NCBI GenBank assembly: GCA_026394055.1 | Contig: JAPKYZ010000099.1 | Span: 1 to 64,000, forward strand | Source of the DNA: Acidobacteriota bacterium | Lineage (GTDB): Bacteria; Acidobacteriota; Terriglobia; Bryobacterales; Bryobacteraceae | Reading direction: 5' to 3' | DNA length: 64,000 nt | In this document: positions 54,950 through 62,937 of the stretch, one piece after another | Position numbering within the stretch: the first letter of the stretch is position 1 | Layout: each line of letters begins with the position of its first letter | Notes under the pieces: generated by a model | What the model was told of the DNA's origin: nothing | The model's database searches: none | The model's input: the letters and a program-made list of their open reading frames with translations, nothing else | Position numbers and translations under genes: made by a program

Positions 54950-55154
54950 TCGAATCTCTCCTGATTCCGGCACTTGCTTCGGGGTCTGCCGTAGCCGGTA
55001 TGGTTCGAATTTAGGGCACCAGCCCAGGAGCGCCCATAGTCCGCCCGTACCGCCCCGTACCAGCCCTCGTACTGGGAATCTCCCGGCCCTGCCGCATCCG
55101 GGTGGGCAAGCCTCCCAGCATCTGCCGCGGCCGGCGCATACACTGGTGGTCCCC

Positions 55155-55160
55155 TACACT
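55155..55160 (+). promoter_or_regulatory. Putative -10 hexamer TACACT, within a direct repeat
   Basis: TANNNT hexamer with a 7-nt spacer to ATG 55168. It is part of an 11-bp direct repeat, TACACTGGTGG, at 55139-55149 and 55155-55165, so a duplicated promoter or regulator half-site is possible. Confidence 0.4.
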
Positions 55161-55167
55161 GGTGGGT

Positions 55168-55695
55168 ATGGAACTGTCCGGGAAAAAGATCGCTCTACTG
55201 GTGGACCAGCTGTATCAGGAGATGGAGGTCTGGTACCCGCTTTACCGGTTGCGGGAAGCCGGAGCCCAGGTGATCACCGTCGGGGCGCGCGCCTCCGCTA
55301 CTTACCCCAGCAAGCTCGGCTACCCGTGCGTCGCCGAAAAGTCATACGACGAAGTGGAAGCCAGCGGCTTTGATGGCGTCGTCGTCCCCGGCGGCTTTGC
55401 CCCGGACCATATCCGGCGTCATGCCAAGGCCAATCAGCTGGTGGCGGACTTCAACGCCCAGGGCAAACTGGTGGCCGCCATCTGCCACGGCCCGTGGGTG
55501 CTCTGTTCGGCACACGGCATGCTGAAAGGCCGCCACGCCACCAGCTTTATGGCGATCAAGGACGATGTGGTGAACGCTGGAGCCATCTGGTCCGACGCGG
55601 AAGTGGTGGTGGACCGCAACCTGGTCACCTCCCGGAAGCCGGAAGATCTACCGGCCTTCTGCCGCGCGATGATCGCCGTCGTCCAGGCGCAGTAG
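55168..55695 (+). CDS. DJ-1/PfpI-family protein (glutamine amidotransferase-like)
   Basis: 175 residues from ATG 55168. Family features: KIALLVDQLYQEMEVWYPLYRLREAG with the acid residue near the nucleophile, DGVVVPGGFAPDHIRR, the nucleophile elbow AAICHGPWVL and ATSFMAIKDDVVNAGA. Relatives act as deglycases, chaperones or proteases. Its stop is 4 nt from that of the convergent LolA-like gene. Confidence 0.87.
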   Translation: MELSGKKIALLVDQLYQEMEVWYPLYRLREAGAQVITVGARASATYPSKLGYPCVAEKSYDEVEASGFDGVVVPGGFAPDHIRRHAKANQLVADFNAQGKLVAAICHGPWVLCSAHGMLKGRHATSFMAIKDDVVNAGAIWSDAEVVVDRNLVTSRKPEDLPAFCRAMIAVVQAQ

Positions 55696-55699
55696 CGAT

Positions 55700-56416
55700 C
55701 TAGTTGCCCGATGCGGCGGCCGGAGGCGCTTCCAGCTTGTAGTCGCCGTATTCGATGCGGGTGATGCTGTGGCCGAACATCCGGACCTCGTTGTCGGATT
55801 GGTTGGATTCGGCCAGCCAGAATGAGCCCACGCGCTGGTAGCGGTGCACGAACTTCGTCTTCTTCACCCAGAACGACGGGCTCTGTGCGGGGGAGCCTTC
55901 AATGCGCGCGATCGCCCGGTCCTGCTCATCCACCCAGATCTTGCCGCGGAACAGGAACTGGTTCTTGGTCCGGGGCTCCGCTTCCATCACAAACATCCGC
56001 CGGCCGTCGATCACTTCCACGCCCACCACCTTGAACTCGTAGTTGCGGCTGGTGATCTGGGTGGCCTCCCGTTCGCCGTCGCGGGCCGTGGCTTTCTCCG
56101 ATTCCAGCATCCGCTTGAACACCTGCTTGCGCACCGGGGCGGGCCCGGACTCTTCAAGAATGCGGAAGGTCTTTTCGTTGGGCGCGCGAAAGGTGAGCTC
56201 CACCTTCATGGTGGCCTTTACGCCAAAGCGCTTATTTTCAACCAGGTAGCGGCGGACCGAGGTGTAGCCCCGCATCAGCTCCGCGCGGGCCCGGTCTGCC
56301 TGGGCCATGCTGGCCACCACGTCTTCGGTGGCGGGCAGAGGGGCCGGCATATCCGCGCCACTCACACCCGGCCAGCAAACCGCGGCCAGCAACCAACCCG
56401 ACAACGTTCTAAGCAT
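55700..56416 (-). CDS. Outer-membrane lipoprotein-sorting (LolA-like) family protein
   Basis: 238 residues from ATG 56416, overlapping the end of the PAP2 gene by 8 nt. A signal peptide is followed by a long beta-rich domain (KATMKVELTFRAPNEKTFRILEESG..., FKVVGVEVIDGRRMFVMEAEPRTKNQFLFRGKIWVDEQDRAIARIEG) with the spacing of the periplasmic LolA/LppX fold. Probably binds a lipid or lipoprotein anchor. Co-transcribed with a PAP2-type lipid enzyme. Confidence 0.7.
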   Translation of the reverse strand: MLRTLSGWLLAAVCWPGVSGADMPAPLPATEDVVASMAQADRARAELMRGYTSVRRYLVENKRFGVKATMKVELTFRAPNEKTFRILEESGPAPVRKQVFKRMLESEKATARDGEREATQITSRNYEFKVVGVEVIDGRRMFVMEAEPRTKNQFLFRGKIWVDEQDRAIARIEGSPAQSPSFWVKKTKFVHRYQRVGSFWLAESNQSDNEVRMFGHSITRIEYGDYKLEAPPAAASGN

Positions 56417-57311
56417 GCACCTCAACGATCTCACAGAAGCCCCAGACGCCAGTGGCGATGGCGATGCTCGCCAGGCCATCGGCGGCATAGTGGTACCGGC
56501 CATAGATCGTTGCGATAAAAACGAGCATCGCCGCCACCAGGGCCATGGCCGTCAGCCCGGGCCGTTCCGGCAGCGCCCGGCGCAGGCCAAACACGGACGA
56601 GAACGCCACCGCGACGTGACCCGAGGGGAACACGCTGGTGGCGATGTCCAAGTGGTCCAGCACCCACAGGTTGATCTGCCGGAAGATGCCGGTATAGTGT
56701 GGCAAGCTGTCCCCCGCAAAGGCCAGCCGCGGCGGCACGCTGGGAAAGTGGGGTAGCAGAGCATAGGCCACCAACGTCCCGCCCAGCAGCACCTGGAAGA
56801 AGCGATCCACCCGCCGGCGCTGGCCGGTCCAGTAGAGCGCCGCCAGGCACAGAAACGGGATCACGTACAGCATCAGGTAGCAAAACTCGAGCAGCGCCGG
56901 AATCACCGGGCCCAGTGATTCGATCGCCGCCCGCAGGCCGAAACCGTTCAACAACTCCCGGTCCCAGGCCACCCATTGCATCTGCCGCGCCACCAGCGGC
57001 GCGCTGTCAAACCAGTTCACCTGCCAGTAAGCGATCAGCACCAGCGGCAGCGGCACCCAGTCCCGCAACATGGAGCTCCAGGTTTGTCCGTGCCGCGTCG
57101 CCGCGATCGCCGCCGCCGAGACCAGCAACGGCATCACCGCCGCCGCCAGCCGGTAACCCAGCGCCCGATGCTCCGCGATGGCCAGACACGCGACATAGGT
57201 AAAGTAGCCCAGCAGCAGCAGTTCGCTCGACCGGAAAGCCGACCACCAGCGGGTGACCGCCGCCGGTTGGGCTGCTGCCGCTAGCGAAATTGATTTACCC
57301 GTTCGTGACAT
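56409..57311 (-). CDS. PAP2/inositol-phosphorylceramide-synthase-like membrane protein
   Basis: 300 residues from ATG 57311. Six or so transmembrane helices; the phosphatase motif pair is SVFPSGHVAVAFS and, about 45 residues on, GRYHYAADGLAS. Aur1-type enzymes with this motif transfer phospho-headgroups between lipids; PAP2 phosphatases hydrolyse them. Paired with the LolA-like gene, it suggests envelope lipid remodelling. Confidence 0.82.
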   Translation of the reverse strand: MSRTGKSISLAAAAQPAAVTRWWSAFRSSELLLLGYFTYVACLAIAEHRALGYRLAAAVMPLLVSAAAIAATRHGQTWSSMLRDWVPLPLVLIAYWQVNWFDSAPLVARQMQWVAWDRELLNGFGLRAAIESLGPVIPALLEFCYLMLYVIPFLCLAALYWTGQRRRVDRFFQVLLGGTLVAYALLPHFPSVPPRLAFAGDSLPHYTGIFRQINLWVLDHLDIATSVFPSGHVAVAFSSVFGLRRALPERPGLTAMALVAAMLVFIATIYGRYHYAADGLASIAIATGVWGFCEIVEVHA

Positions 57312-57318
57312 AACCGAC

Positions 57319-57324
57319 ACCGTA
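57319..57324 (-). promoter_or_regulatory. Putative -10 hexamer TACGGT for the PAP2 gene
   Basis: Read on the minus strand, with a 7-nt spacer to the PAP2 ATG at 57311. No Shine-Dalgarno between. Confidence 0.35.
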
Positions 57325-57426
57325 TTAAAACACGTTATCGGCACTTCCGGCACGTCAGTCCACCACGCCGCGCCCATTATTTGGCCTTCATCCTCCACCA
57401 CATGAGGACCGTGAGATGATCTCGTC

Positions 57427-58017
57427 ATGAAGAGGGCGAAACCGCAAAACGAAAGCAGTATTGAGACGAACCTGCCATCGGCCCAGGTGGAACAACTGCT
57501 CAGCGCTCTCCGGCTCCGCTTCGAGAAGAACCCGAACCGCCATCAAGGCCTGGAATGGGCAAAAGTGCAAACCCGGCTGACAGCCCACCCGGAAAAGTTG
57601 CGGCCGCTGCGGGAGATGGAGCAAACCGGGGGCGAACCGGACGTCGTCGGGCACGACGCCAAGACGGGCGAATACATCTTCCACGATTGCTCCGCCGAAA
57701 GCCCGGCCGGCCGCCGCAGCCTCTGTTTTGACCAACAGGCCCTTGATGCGCGCAAGCAAAACAAGCCCGCCGGCAGCGCCCAGCAGTTGGCCGCGGCCAT
57801 GGGTGTCAAGCTTCTCACCGAAGCCGAGTATCGGGCACTGCAAACGCTGGGCGAGTTCGACACCAAAACCTCCAGCTGGATCGACACGCCCGCGCCCATC
57901 CGAAAACTAGGCGGCGCCCTCTTCTGTGACCGCCGCTACGACACAGTTTTCGTCTATCACAACGGCGCGGAGTCTTACTACGCCGCCCGCGGCTTCCGTG
58001 GCTCGCTGCGGGTGTGA
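57427..58017 (+). CDS. DUF4256 family protein
   Basis: 196 residues, cytoplasmic. The conserved block (QTGGEPDVVGHDAKTGEYIFHDCSAESPAGRRSLCFDQQAL..., WIDTPAPIRKLGGALFCDRRYDTVFVYHNGAESYYAARGFRGSLRV) is that of DUF4256 proteins of unknown function. Its 3' end is echoed by a decayed copy about 590 bp downstream. Confidence 0.85.
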   Translation: MKRAKPQNESSIETNLPSAQVEQLLSALRLRFEKNPNRHQGLEWAKVQTRLTAHPEKLRPLREMEQTGGEPDVVGHDAKTGEYIFHDCSAESPAGRRSLCFDQQALDARKQNKPAGSAQQLAAAMGVKLLTEAEYRALQTLGEFDTKTSSWIDTPAPIRKLGGALFCDRRYDTVFVYHNGAESYYAARGFRGSLRV

Positions 58018-58169
58018 CGTGCTCCGCGGCCCCGCGGCAAAGGGCGACATTCGGAAACTCCACTGTGGACCGCTAGATTGCGGGTCGCGAACTGTGGATC
58101 GCTAAACCAATGGGCTCAGGCTGAAAGACCCTCGCTCTCCACCGGGCTCGCCGTTCAACCAGCCGCCCA

Positions 58170-58454
58170 CTAGAACAATCCTCCGCCTTCGTTCCCCAAA
58201 CGCTTGTTGACCACCGCAACGCTAACCACGGCCGCGCCAGCCACCGCCGCAATGACGATCCACTTCGTCTTGCCGCTGCCCTTCTTCCGGGCCTTTTGCG
58301 ACTTCTCAGCCGTTGCCGGCTGATCCTGGGGCGCCTGCCAGTTGAACGTTTCCCGAACCGGCACCGGGGCGGGCGCCGGCGCGGGCGCAGGCAGTTGCTG
58401 AGCAAACATCGCGGACGCCAGCCAAAGGGCCAGCCCAGGCTTAAAGAGTTTCAT
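58170..58454 (-). CDS. Small Pro/Ala-rich exported or membrane-anchored protein
   Basis: 94 residues. Signal peptide (MKLFKPGLALWLASAMFAQ), an Ala-Pro repeat stretch, a basic linker (KARKKGSGKTK), then one hydrophobic helix (WIVIAAVAGAAVVSVAVV) and a short tail. Looks like a small membrane-anchored envelope peptide; function unknown. Confidence 0.55.
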   Translation of the reverse strand: MKLFKPGLALWLASAMFAQQLPAPAPAPAPVPVRETFNWQAPQDQPATAEKSQKARKKGSGKTKWIVIAAVAGAAVVSVAVVNKRLGNEGGGLF

Positions 58455-58551
58455 GGATTTGATCTACCTCTAGCCGATACGCGAATTGCTTCGCCGATTC
58501 GTATCAGGAGGCACTCGACATTTTGAGATACACGATCTGGGGATCGCAACG

Positions 58552-58605
58552 GCGCCGAGTGCTGCGACGACGCTCGCGGGTTTCGTAAGCTCGCTGCGGG
58601 TGTGA
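58552..58605 (+). pseudogene. Decayed duplicate of the DUF4256 3' end
   Basis: Around 55 nt align to the last codons of the DUF4256 gene, with an identical 17-nt run GCTCGCTGCGGGTGTGA (58001-58017 versus 58589-58605, containing the TGA) and one inserted base just before it. Similarity continues for some bases past the stop. Remnant of a tandem duplication, too eroded to be a gene; the rest of the 200-bp gap shows nothing else. Confidence 0.45.
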
Positions 58606-58654
58606 GTTGTGCTCACTGGCCCCGCAGCATCGCTCTCTTCACACGGACACTACC

Positions 58655-59170
58655 CTAGCGGCCTGCTGCCTCAGCACTCGGCCCCAGGCTCTCGAGCAGC
58701 TCATCGAGCTGGTCCAGCACTTCGGGCATCGCGCCCGTCGCTCCAGACTCGGACGCTTCCTTGGAGGGATAGAGATCGTGCACCACCAACAACGTCTGGC
58801 CAGCCTTCTCCTCGAAGGTCACCGTGGTGATGGTCTGGCCGCTGTCACCTTCGTCGTTGGTCCAAACCAGGCGTGAGTGCGGCACCACTTCGCGGTAGGT
58901 GCCGAAGAACTCCATGGTCGAACCTTCGTGTTGGAAGGCCAAACGATACTGCCCCCCAACGCGGACATCCATTTCGCAGGACAGCAGGTTGAGCCCATAG
59001 GATTTTGGGACCCACCACCTCCGGAATAGCTCCGCCTGGGTCCACGCCTTAAACACCAGGTGCGCCGGCGCATTGACGGTGCGGGTGACGACGATTTCGC
59101 GGTCGGATGTCCGCTCCACCTGCGTCGGATTCTTCGTGAGAGTGGCCTCACTTACTGTGCTTACTTCCAT
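58655..59170 (-). CDS. SRPBCC (AHSA1-type) ligand-binding protein
   Basis: 171 residues. START-like pattern: REIVVTRTVNAPAHLVFKAWTQAELFRRWWVP, then EMDVRVGGQYRLAFQ, MEFFGTYREVVPHSRLVWTNDE and TVTFEEKAGQTLLVVHDLYPSKE. Its start lies inside the end of the ArsR-type gene (23-nt overlap), a common operon in which the small regulator controls the SRPBCC gene. Probably binds a hydrophobic ligand. Confidence 0.88.
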   Translation of the reverse strand: MEVSTVSEATLTKNPTQVERTSDREIVVTRTVNAPAHLVFKAWTQAELFRRWWVPKSYGLNLLSCEMDVRVGGQYRLAFQHEGSTMEFFGTYREVVPHSRLVWTNDEGDSGQTITTVTFEEKAGQTLLVVHDLYPSKEASESGATGAMPEVLDQLDELLESLGPSAEAAGR

Positions 59171-59513
59171 TTACTTTCTCCTTCTCTTTCAATTCCTCAA
59201 CAACAATGTCCAACTCGTCGAAGCGCGCCGCCCAAAGCGCGCGATGCCGCTCGATCCAGGCCGCCTCTTCTTCCAGCCCCCGCCGCCCCAGCGTGCAGGT
59301 CCGCACCCGCCCTACCTTCTCGGTCCTGACGAGCCCCGCTTTCTCTAAAACGCCGACATGCTTCTTCATGCCCGTTAGGGTCATGTGGAACCGCTCGGCC
59401 AGAGCGGTGATCGAGGCATCGGCGCGCGCGAGCTGTTCCAGGACGCCGCGCCGGGTGGCGTCGGAGAGCGCGCCGAAGGAGGCATCGAAGTGAGTTGGAC
59501 TACACTGAACCAT
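59148..59513 (-). CDS. ArsR-family winged-HTH repressor
   Basis: 121 residues from ATG 59513. Winged helix: FGALSDATRRGVLEQLARADASITALAERFHMTLTGMKKHVGVLEKAGLVRTEKVGRVRTCTL. No metal-binding Cys pair, so it responds to something other than arsenic-type metals, probably the SRPBCC partner's ligand. A 20-bp palindrome covers its start codon and -10 box. Confidence 0.9.
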   Translation of the reverse strand: MVQCSPTHFDASFGALSDATRRGVLEQLARADASITALAERFHMTLTGMKKHVGVLEKAGLVRTEKVGRVRTCTLGRRGLEEEAAWIERHRALWAARFDELDIVVEELKEKEKVNGSKHSK

Positions 59514-59523
59514 GTGGTTCAGT
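59504..59523. promoter_or_regulatory. Operator palindrome over the ArsR-type start codon
   Basis: ACTGAACCA-TG-TGGTTCAGT, perfect 9-bp arms around a 2-bp centre. Read on the gene's strand it runs from the last bases of the -10 box through the ATG, so bound repressor would block transcription. Confidence 0.7.
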
Positions 59524-59548
59524 ATACAGCAAGAATGACGCGATGCAA
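59521..59548 (-). promoter_or_regulatory. Promoter of the ArsR-SRPBCC operon
   Basis: TTGCAT (59548-59543) and TATACT (59526-59521) on the minus strand, spaced 16 bp; the -10 ends 7 nt before the ATG, predicting a leaderless or near-leaderless mRNA. Confidence 0.6.
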
Positions 59549-59693
59549 GAGGCGGCCCGCGCCCGTGGTGTTTTTCCGCCCGACTAAATTCGGGCCCTCC
59601 GCGGATCCGCCGCCGGTCAGCTGCGGATTGACCGTTCATCCGCCAGATTCACCACTGGGCCGAATTATCGAGCACTCCGTCGGGCCGTACCGC

Positions 59694-59699
59694 TAGACT
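59694..59699 (+). promoter_or_regulatory. Putative -10 hexamer TAGACT
   Basis: 7-nt spacer to ATG 59707 of the ABC ATPase gene. This supports ATG 59707 over the GTG at 59701. Confidence 0.4.
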
Positions 59700-59706
59700 A
59701 GTGCCA

Positions 59707-60633
59707 ATGAGCGCCCCTGTCCTTGAGGTATCGAACCTCCGGAAGAGCTACGGTGATTTCGAGGCCGTCCGCGGTGTCAGCTTTCACGTGGAGCCCGGCG
59801 AAGTGTTCGGCTTACTCGGGCCTAACGGTGCCGGTAAGACGACCACGGTGGAGATTCTCGAAGGCATCCGCCCCGCCAGTTCCGGCACCGTGCGGGTGCT
59901 CGGCTTTGACCCGGACGTCCAAACCATGGCGCTGAAACAGCGCATCGGCGTGGCCCTGCAATCCACCAACCTGCCCGACAAGATGAAGGTGATCGAGGCG
60001 CTGGAGCTGTTTGCCTCTTTCTACGACCGCACGGCCGACCTCAATAAACTGCTCGAGCGCTTGCAGTTGACCGAAAAGCGCAACGCCTTCTATGGCACGC
60101 TCTCCGGCGGCCAGAAGCAGCGGGTGGCCATCGCGCTGGCTTTGGTGAATGATCCGCAGGTGGTCTTTTTTGACGAACCCACCACGGGTCTGGACCCGCA
60201 GGTGCGTCTGGAGATCCACTCGCTGATCCAACAGCTGCGCGAAGGCAAACGCTCCATTCTGCTCACCACGCACTACATCGAGGAAGCCGAGCGGCTCTGC
60301 GATCGCGTGGCCATCATTGACCAGGGCCAGATCATCGCCATCGGCACGCCCAAAGAGATCCAGGCCAAGGCGCAGAACATGTCGCGAATCGATATCCAGA
60401 CCGAGGCGCCCCTGCATGACCTGCCCACGCCCGCGGCCTTGACCGAAGAGAAGTTCAGCTTCAGCGCGGACCGCCTGACGGTGACCGTGCTGTCGCCCAA
60501 ACCCGCCCGCGCCATTGTCGAGCTGGTGAAGTGGATCGATGGCATGGGCGTCAGCCTGGCCGACATTCACCTAAAGCGGCCGACGCTTGAAGACGTCTTT
60601 ATCGAATTGACCGGCAAGAAATTGCGCGACTAA
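59707..60633 (+). CDS. ABC-2 type transporter ATP-binding protein
   Basis: 308 residues. Walker A GLLGPNGAGKTTT, signature LSGGQKQRVAIALAL, Walker B VVFFDEPTTGLDP and H-loop LLTTHYIEE. The C-terminal 90 residues are the usual regulatory tail of drug/lipid exporter ATPases (DrrA/CcmA-type). Starts 14 nt before its permease partner; the two make a complete exporter half-set, probably working as a 2+2 complex. Confidence 0.93.
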   Translation: MSAPVLEVSNLRKSYGDFEAVRGVSFHVEPGEVFGLLGPNGAGKTTTVEILEGIRPASSGTVRVLGFDPDVQTMALKQRIGVALQSTNLPDKMKVIEALELFASFYDRTADLNKLLERLQLTEKRNAFYGTLSGGQKQRVAIALALVNDPQVVFFDEPTTGLDPQVRLEIHSLIQQLREGKRSILLTTHYIEEAERLCDRVAIIDQGQIIAIGTPKEIQAKAQNMSRIDIQTEAPLHDLPTPAALTEEKFSFSADRLTVTVLSPKPARAIVELVKWIDGMGVSLADIHLKRPTLEDVFIELTGKKLRD

Positions 60634-60646
60634 CCAGGACTCCCCC

Positions 60647-62788
60647 ATGAAGCCCTACATCGCCTATACCTTGATCACCTTGAAGCTGACCTGGCGCGAC
60701 CGCATGGTCGTCTTCTTCAACTACATGTTCCCGATGATCTTCTTCTTCCTGTTCGCCTATCTCAACAAGGCGGAACAGGGCGGGGCGATCAACGTTGTCT
60801 ACGCCAGCGTGCTGGTGATCGGCATTCTGGGCAATGGCTTTTTTGGCGGCGGCATCCGCGCGGTGGTGGAACGCGAACAGAACATCCTGCGCCGCTTCAA
60901 GGTGGCTCCGATCACGCCCGCGCCCATCCTGGTCTCGGCCATCATCGTCGGCCTGTTGAACTTTCTGCCTTCAGCGCTGATCATGTTCTTGATCGCGCAC
61001 TTCAAGTACGGCATGCGGGTGCCCATCCACTGGCTGTCAGCCCTGATGCTGACCATCATTGCCACGGTGGCCTTCCGCGCCTTGGGGCAGATCATCGCCT
61101 CGGTGGCCAATTCGATGGCCGAAAGCCAGATCATCATCCAGACGCTCTACTTCCCGATGATGTTCCTGTCGGGCGCCACCTTCCCCATCAGCATGTTCCC
61201 GGACTGGCTGCAGATCGTCACCCAGTTCATCCCCGCGACGCACCTCTTTAACGGCATGCAGGACATCCTGATCCGGGGAAAATCGCTGGCCGATGTCTGG
61301 CAGTCCGCCGTGGCGCTGCTGCTGACGACGGCGCTGGGCTTGTTCATCTCCATGAAGTTGTTCCGCTGGGAGAAGGGCGAGAAGCTGAAGGGCAGCGCCA
61401 AGTTGTGGATTCTGGCCGTGATGGCGCCGTTCTTCCTGGTGGGCATGTGGCAGGCCTACAGCAAGGACAATCTCACCAAGTCCAAGGAAGCTACCCGCCT
61501 GTTGCGCCGCAGCCGGTCGCTGTTGATTGAGCATGCGCGCCTGTTTGTGGGCGATGGCAAGATCATCGAATCGGGTGCGGTGCTGATCCGCGACGGCAAG
61601 ATCGCGCAGGTTTTTCCAGGTGAAGTTCCCAATGCCAAGGACCTTCGGGCCGAACCGGTGGAAGGCCAGGGCAAGACGCTGGTGCCGGGCTTGATCGATG
61701 GCCAGGTGTTCCTCTCGGCCCCCGGCGGCATCTACGAGAAGCGCGAAGACTTCATGAAGAAGGACGCCATCTCCCGCCCGCTGGCCGCTTATCTGTTCGC
61801 CGGCGTCACCTCCGTCCTGAGCGGCGGCGAGGCGATGGATAGTATCGCCCGGGAGTCTCAAAAGATCAACCGGGGTGAGCGGTTGGGCACGGAAGTAAGC
61901 TTTACCGGTCCGCTGTTCACTACCAAGGACGGCCCCGGCACCGAAGGCTTCCGCTTCCTTCCGGCCAACGTCCGGGAACCGCTGCTGGCGCAGTTCACGC
62001 GCATGCCCTCAAGCGCGGCCGAGGCGAAGCAAATGGTGCGGGACCTGAAAGCCGCTGGCGTGGTGGCCATCAAGGCCGCCGTGCTCGACACCGGGTATCT
62101 GGCCGCCATTGGCGAAGAGGCGCGCGCGCAGAAGTTGCCCCTGATGGTGATGACGGCCAGTTCCGCCCAGGTGCTCGAAGCCATCAACGCTGGCGCCACC
62201 GTGATCTTGAGCGGCTCCGCCACCGATCGCATCCCCGATGAGACCTGGAAGAAGATGGTCGAGAAAAAGATCGCCTTCATGCCGTTGCTGGCCGTGCGCG
62301 AAGGCCAGAGCGGCAACCTGGAACTGCTGGACCGGTCACTGGTGCAGCAGATCGGCCCGCCGGACCTGATCGCCGCCACCAAGAAGCGGATGGGTTCGCT
62401 GGGCAGCGCCGCCGCGGCGGAGAAGCTGCTGGCCATTCCGGCCGACAATCTGCGCCGGGCCCATGGCGCGGGGGTGCAGGTGCTGGCGGGCTCCGGAGCG
62501 GGGAATACGCTGGTCCTCCACGGTGCGGGCATTCAGCGTGAGCTGCAGCTTTGGGTGAACGCCGGGCTGCCGCCGCATGTCGCGCTCCAAGCCGCCACCA
62601 CCGATGCCGCCACCTTGCTGGGCATCGCCAACCGGACCGGCGCCATCCGCGCCAACCTGGAGGCCACCCTGCTGCTGGTGAACGGCAACCCGCTCCAACG
62701 CATTGAAGCGCTGGAAGAGATTTCGCTGATCATCATGAAGGGCGAACGCGTAGTCCGCGGCGACTTACTGAACCCAGAAGAGAACTAG
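60647..62788 (+). CDS. ABC-2 permease fused to an amidohydrolase-like domain lacking metal ligands
   Basis: 713 residues in one frame. Residues 1-~275 are an ABC-2 permease with about six membrane helices (for example MVVFFNYMFPMIFFFLFAYL, GGIRAVVEREQNILRRFKVAPIT, MMFLSGATFPISMFPDWL). From ~290 on, an imidazolonepropionase/TIM-barrel amidohydrolase fold begins (ARLFVGDGKIIESGAVLIRDGKIAQV...) and ends AATTDAATLLGIANRTGAIRANLEATLLLVNGNPLQRI. The metal ligands are gone: the HxH after GLID is Gln353-Val-Phe355, the two later histidines appear as Met502 and Ser522, and the Asp of the GTDA-like loop is Gly617. Lys476 is kept. The domain probably lies on one side of the membrane as a binding or regulatory module. 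Confidence 0.9.
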   Translation: MKPYIAYTLITLKLTWRDRMVVFFNYMFPMIFFFLFAYLNKAEQGGAINVVYASVLVIGILGNGFFGGGIRAVVEREQNILRRFKVAPITPAPILVSAIIVGLLNFLPSALIMFLIAHFKYGMRVPIHWLSALMLTIIATVAFRALGQIIASVANSMAESQIIIQTLYFPMMFLSGATFPISMFPDWLQIVTQFIPATHLFNGMQDILIRGKSLADVWQSAVALLLTTALGLFISMKLFRWEKGEKLKGSAKLWILAVMAPFFLVGMWQAYSKDNLTKSKEATRLLRRSRSLLIEHARLFVGDGKIIESGAVLIRDGKIAQVFPGEVPNAKDLRAEPVEGQGKTLVPGLIDGQVFLSAPGGIYEKREDFMKKDAISRPLAAYLFAGVTSVLSGGEAMDSIARESQKINRGERLGTEVSFTGPLFTTKDGPGTEGFRFLPANVREPLLAQFTRMPSSAAEAKQMVRDLKAAGVVAIKAAVLDTGYLAAIGEEARAQKLPLMVMTASSAQVLEAINAGATVILSGSATDRIPDETWKKMVEKKIAFMPLLAVREGQSGNLELLDRSLVQQIGPPDLIAATKKRMGSLGSAAAAEKLLAIPADNLRRAHGAGVQVLAGSGAGNTLVLHGAGIQRELQLWVNAGLPPHVALQAATTDAATLLGIANRTGAIRANLEATLLLVNGNPLQRIEALEEISLIIMKGERVVRGDLLNPEEN

Positions 62789-62819
62789 GCCTCTGGCTTC
62801 GGACAAAGGCCCGCCATTC

Positions 62820-62886
62820 AGCCCCATGCGTCAGCTTGGGGCTTCTGCGGGTTAGCGAAAAAAGCCCCAAGCTCACGCATGGGGCT
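62820..62886. repeat. REP-like inverted pair (REPIN-type)
   Basis: Direct unit 62820-62843 and inverted mate 62863-62886, 19 nt apart, starting 32 nt after the permease-fusion stop. Loops GTCA and TCAC. The hairpin may end the exporter transcript; it sits between converging genes. Confidence 0.87.
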
Positions 62887-62937
62887 AGGCGAAGGAAGTC
62901 GAACGCACAGGGCTAGCGGCGACGCCCGCCAAAGCCG

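Noticed and set aside
55001-55025. GGTTCGAAT with GCACCA downstream, suggesting a tRNA T-arm and 3' end
   Set aside because: The flanking bases do not pair as a T-stem, and no D-arm, anticodon arm or acceptor partner can be drawn upstream.
59701-59706. GTG at 59701 as the ABC ATPase start
   Set aside because: The TAGACT box would end only 1 nt before it; ATG 59707 gives the 7-nt spacing seen at other genes.
61400-61560. The permease-amidohydrolase junction as a missed stop or assembly fusion
   Set aside because: The frame is continuous with normal codon use, the linker is plausible, and no start codon with a leader for a separate second gene is evident. It cannot be wholly excluded without comparison.
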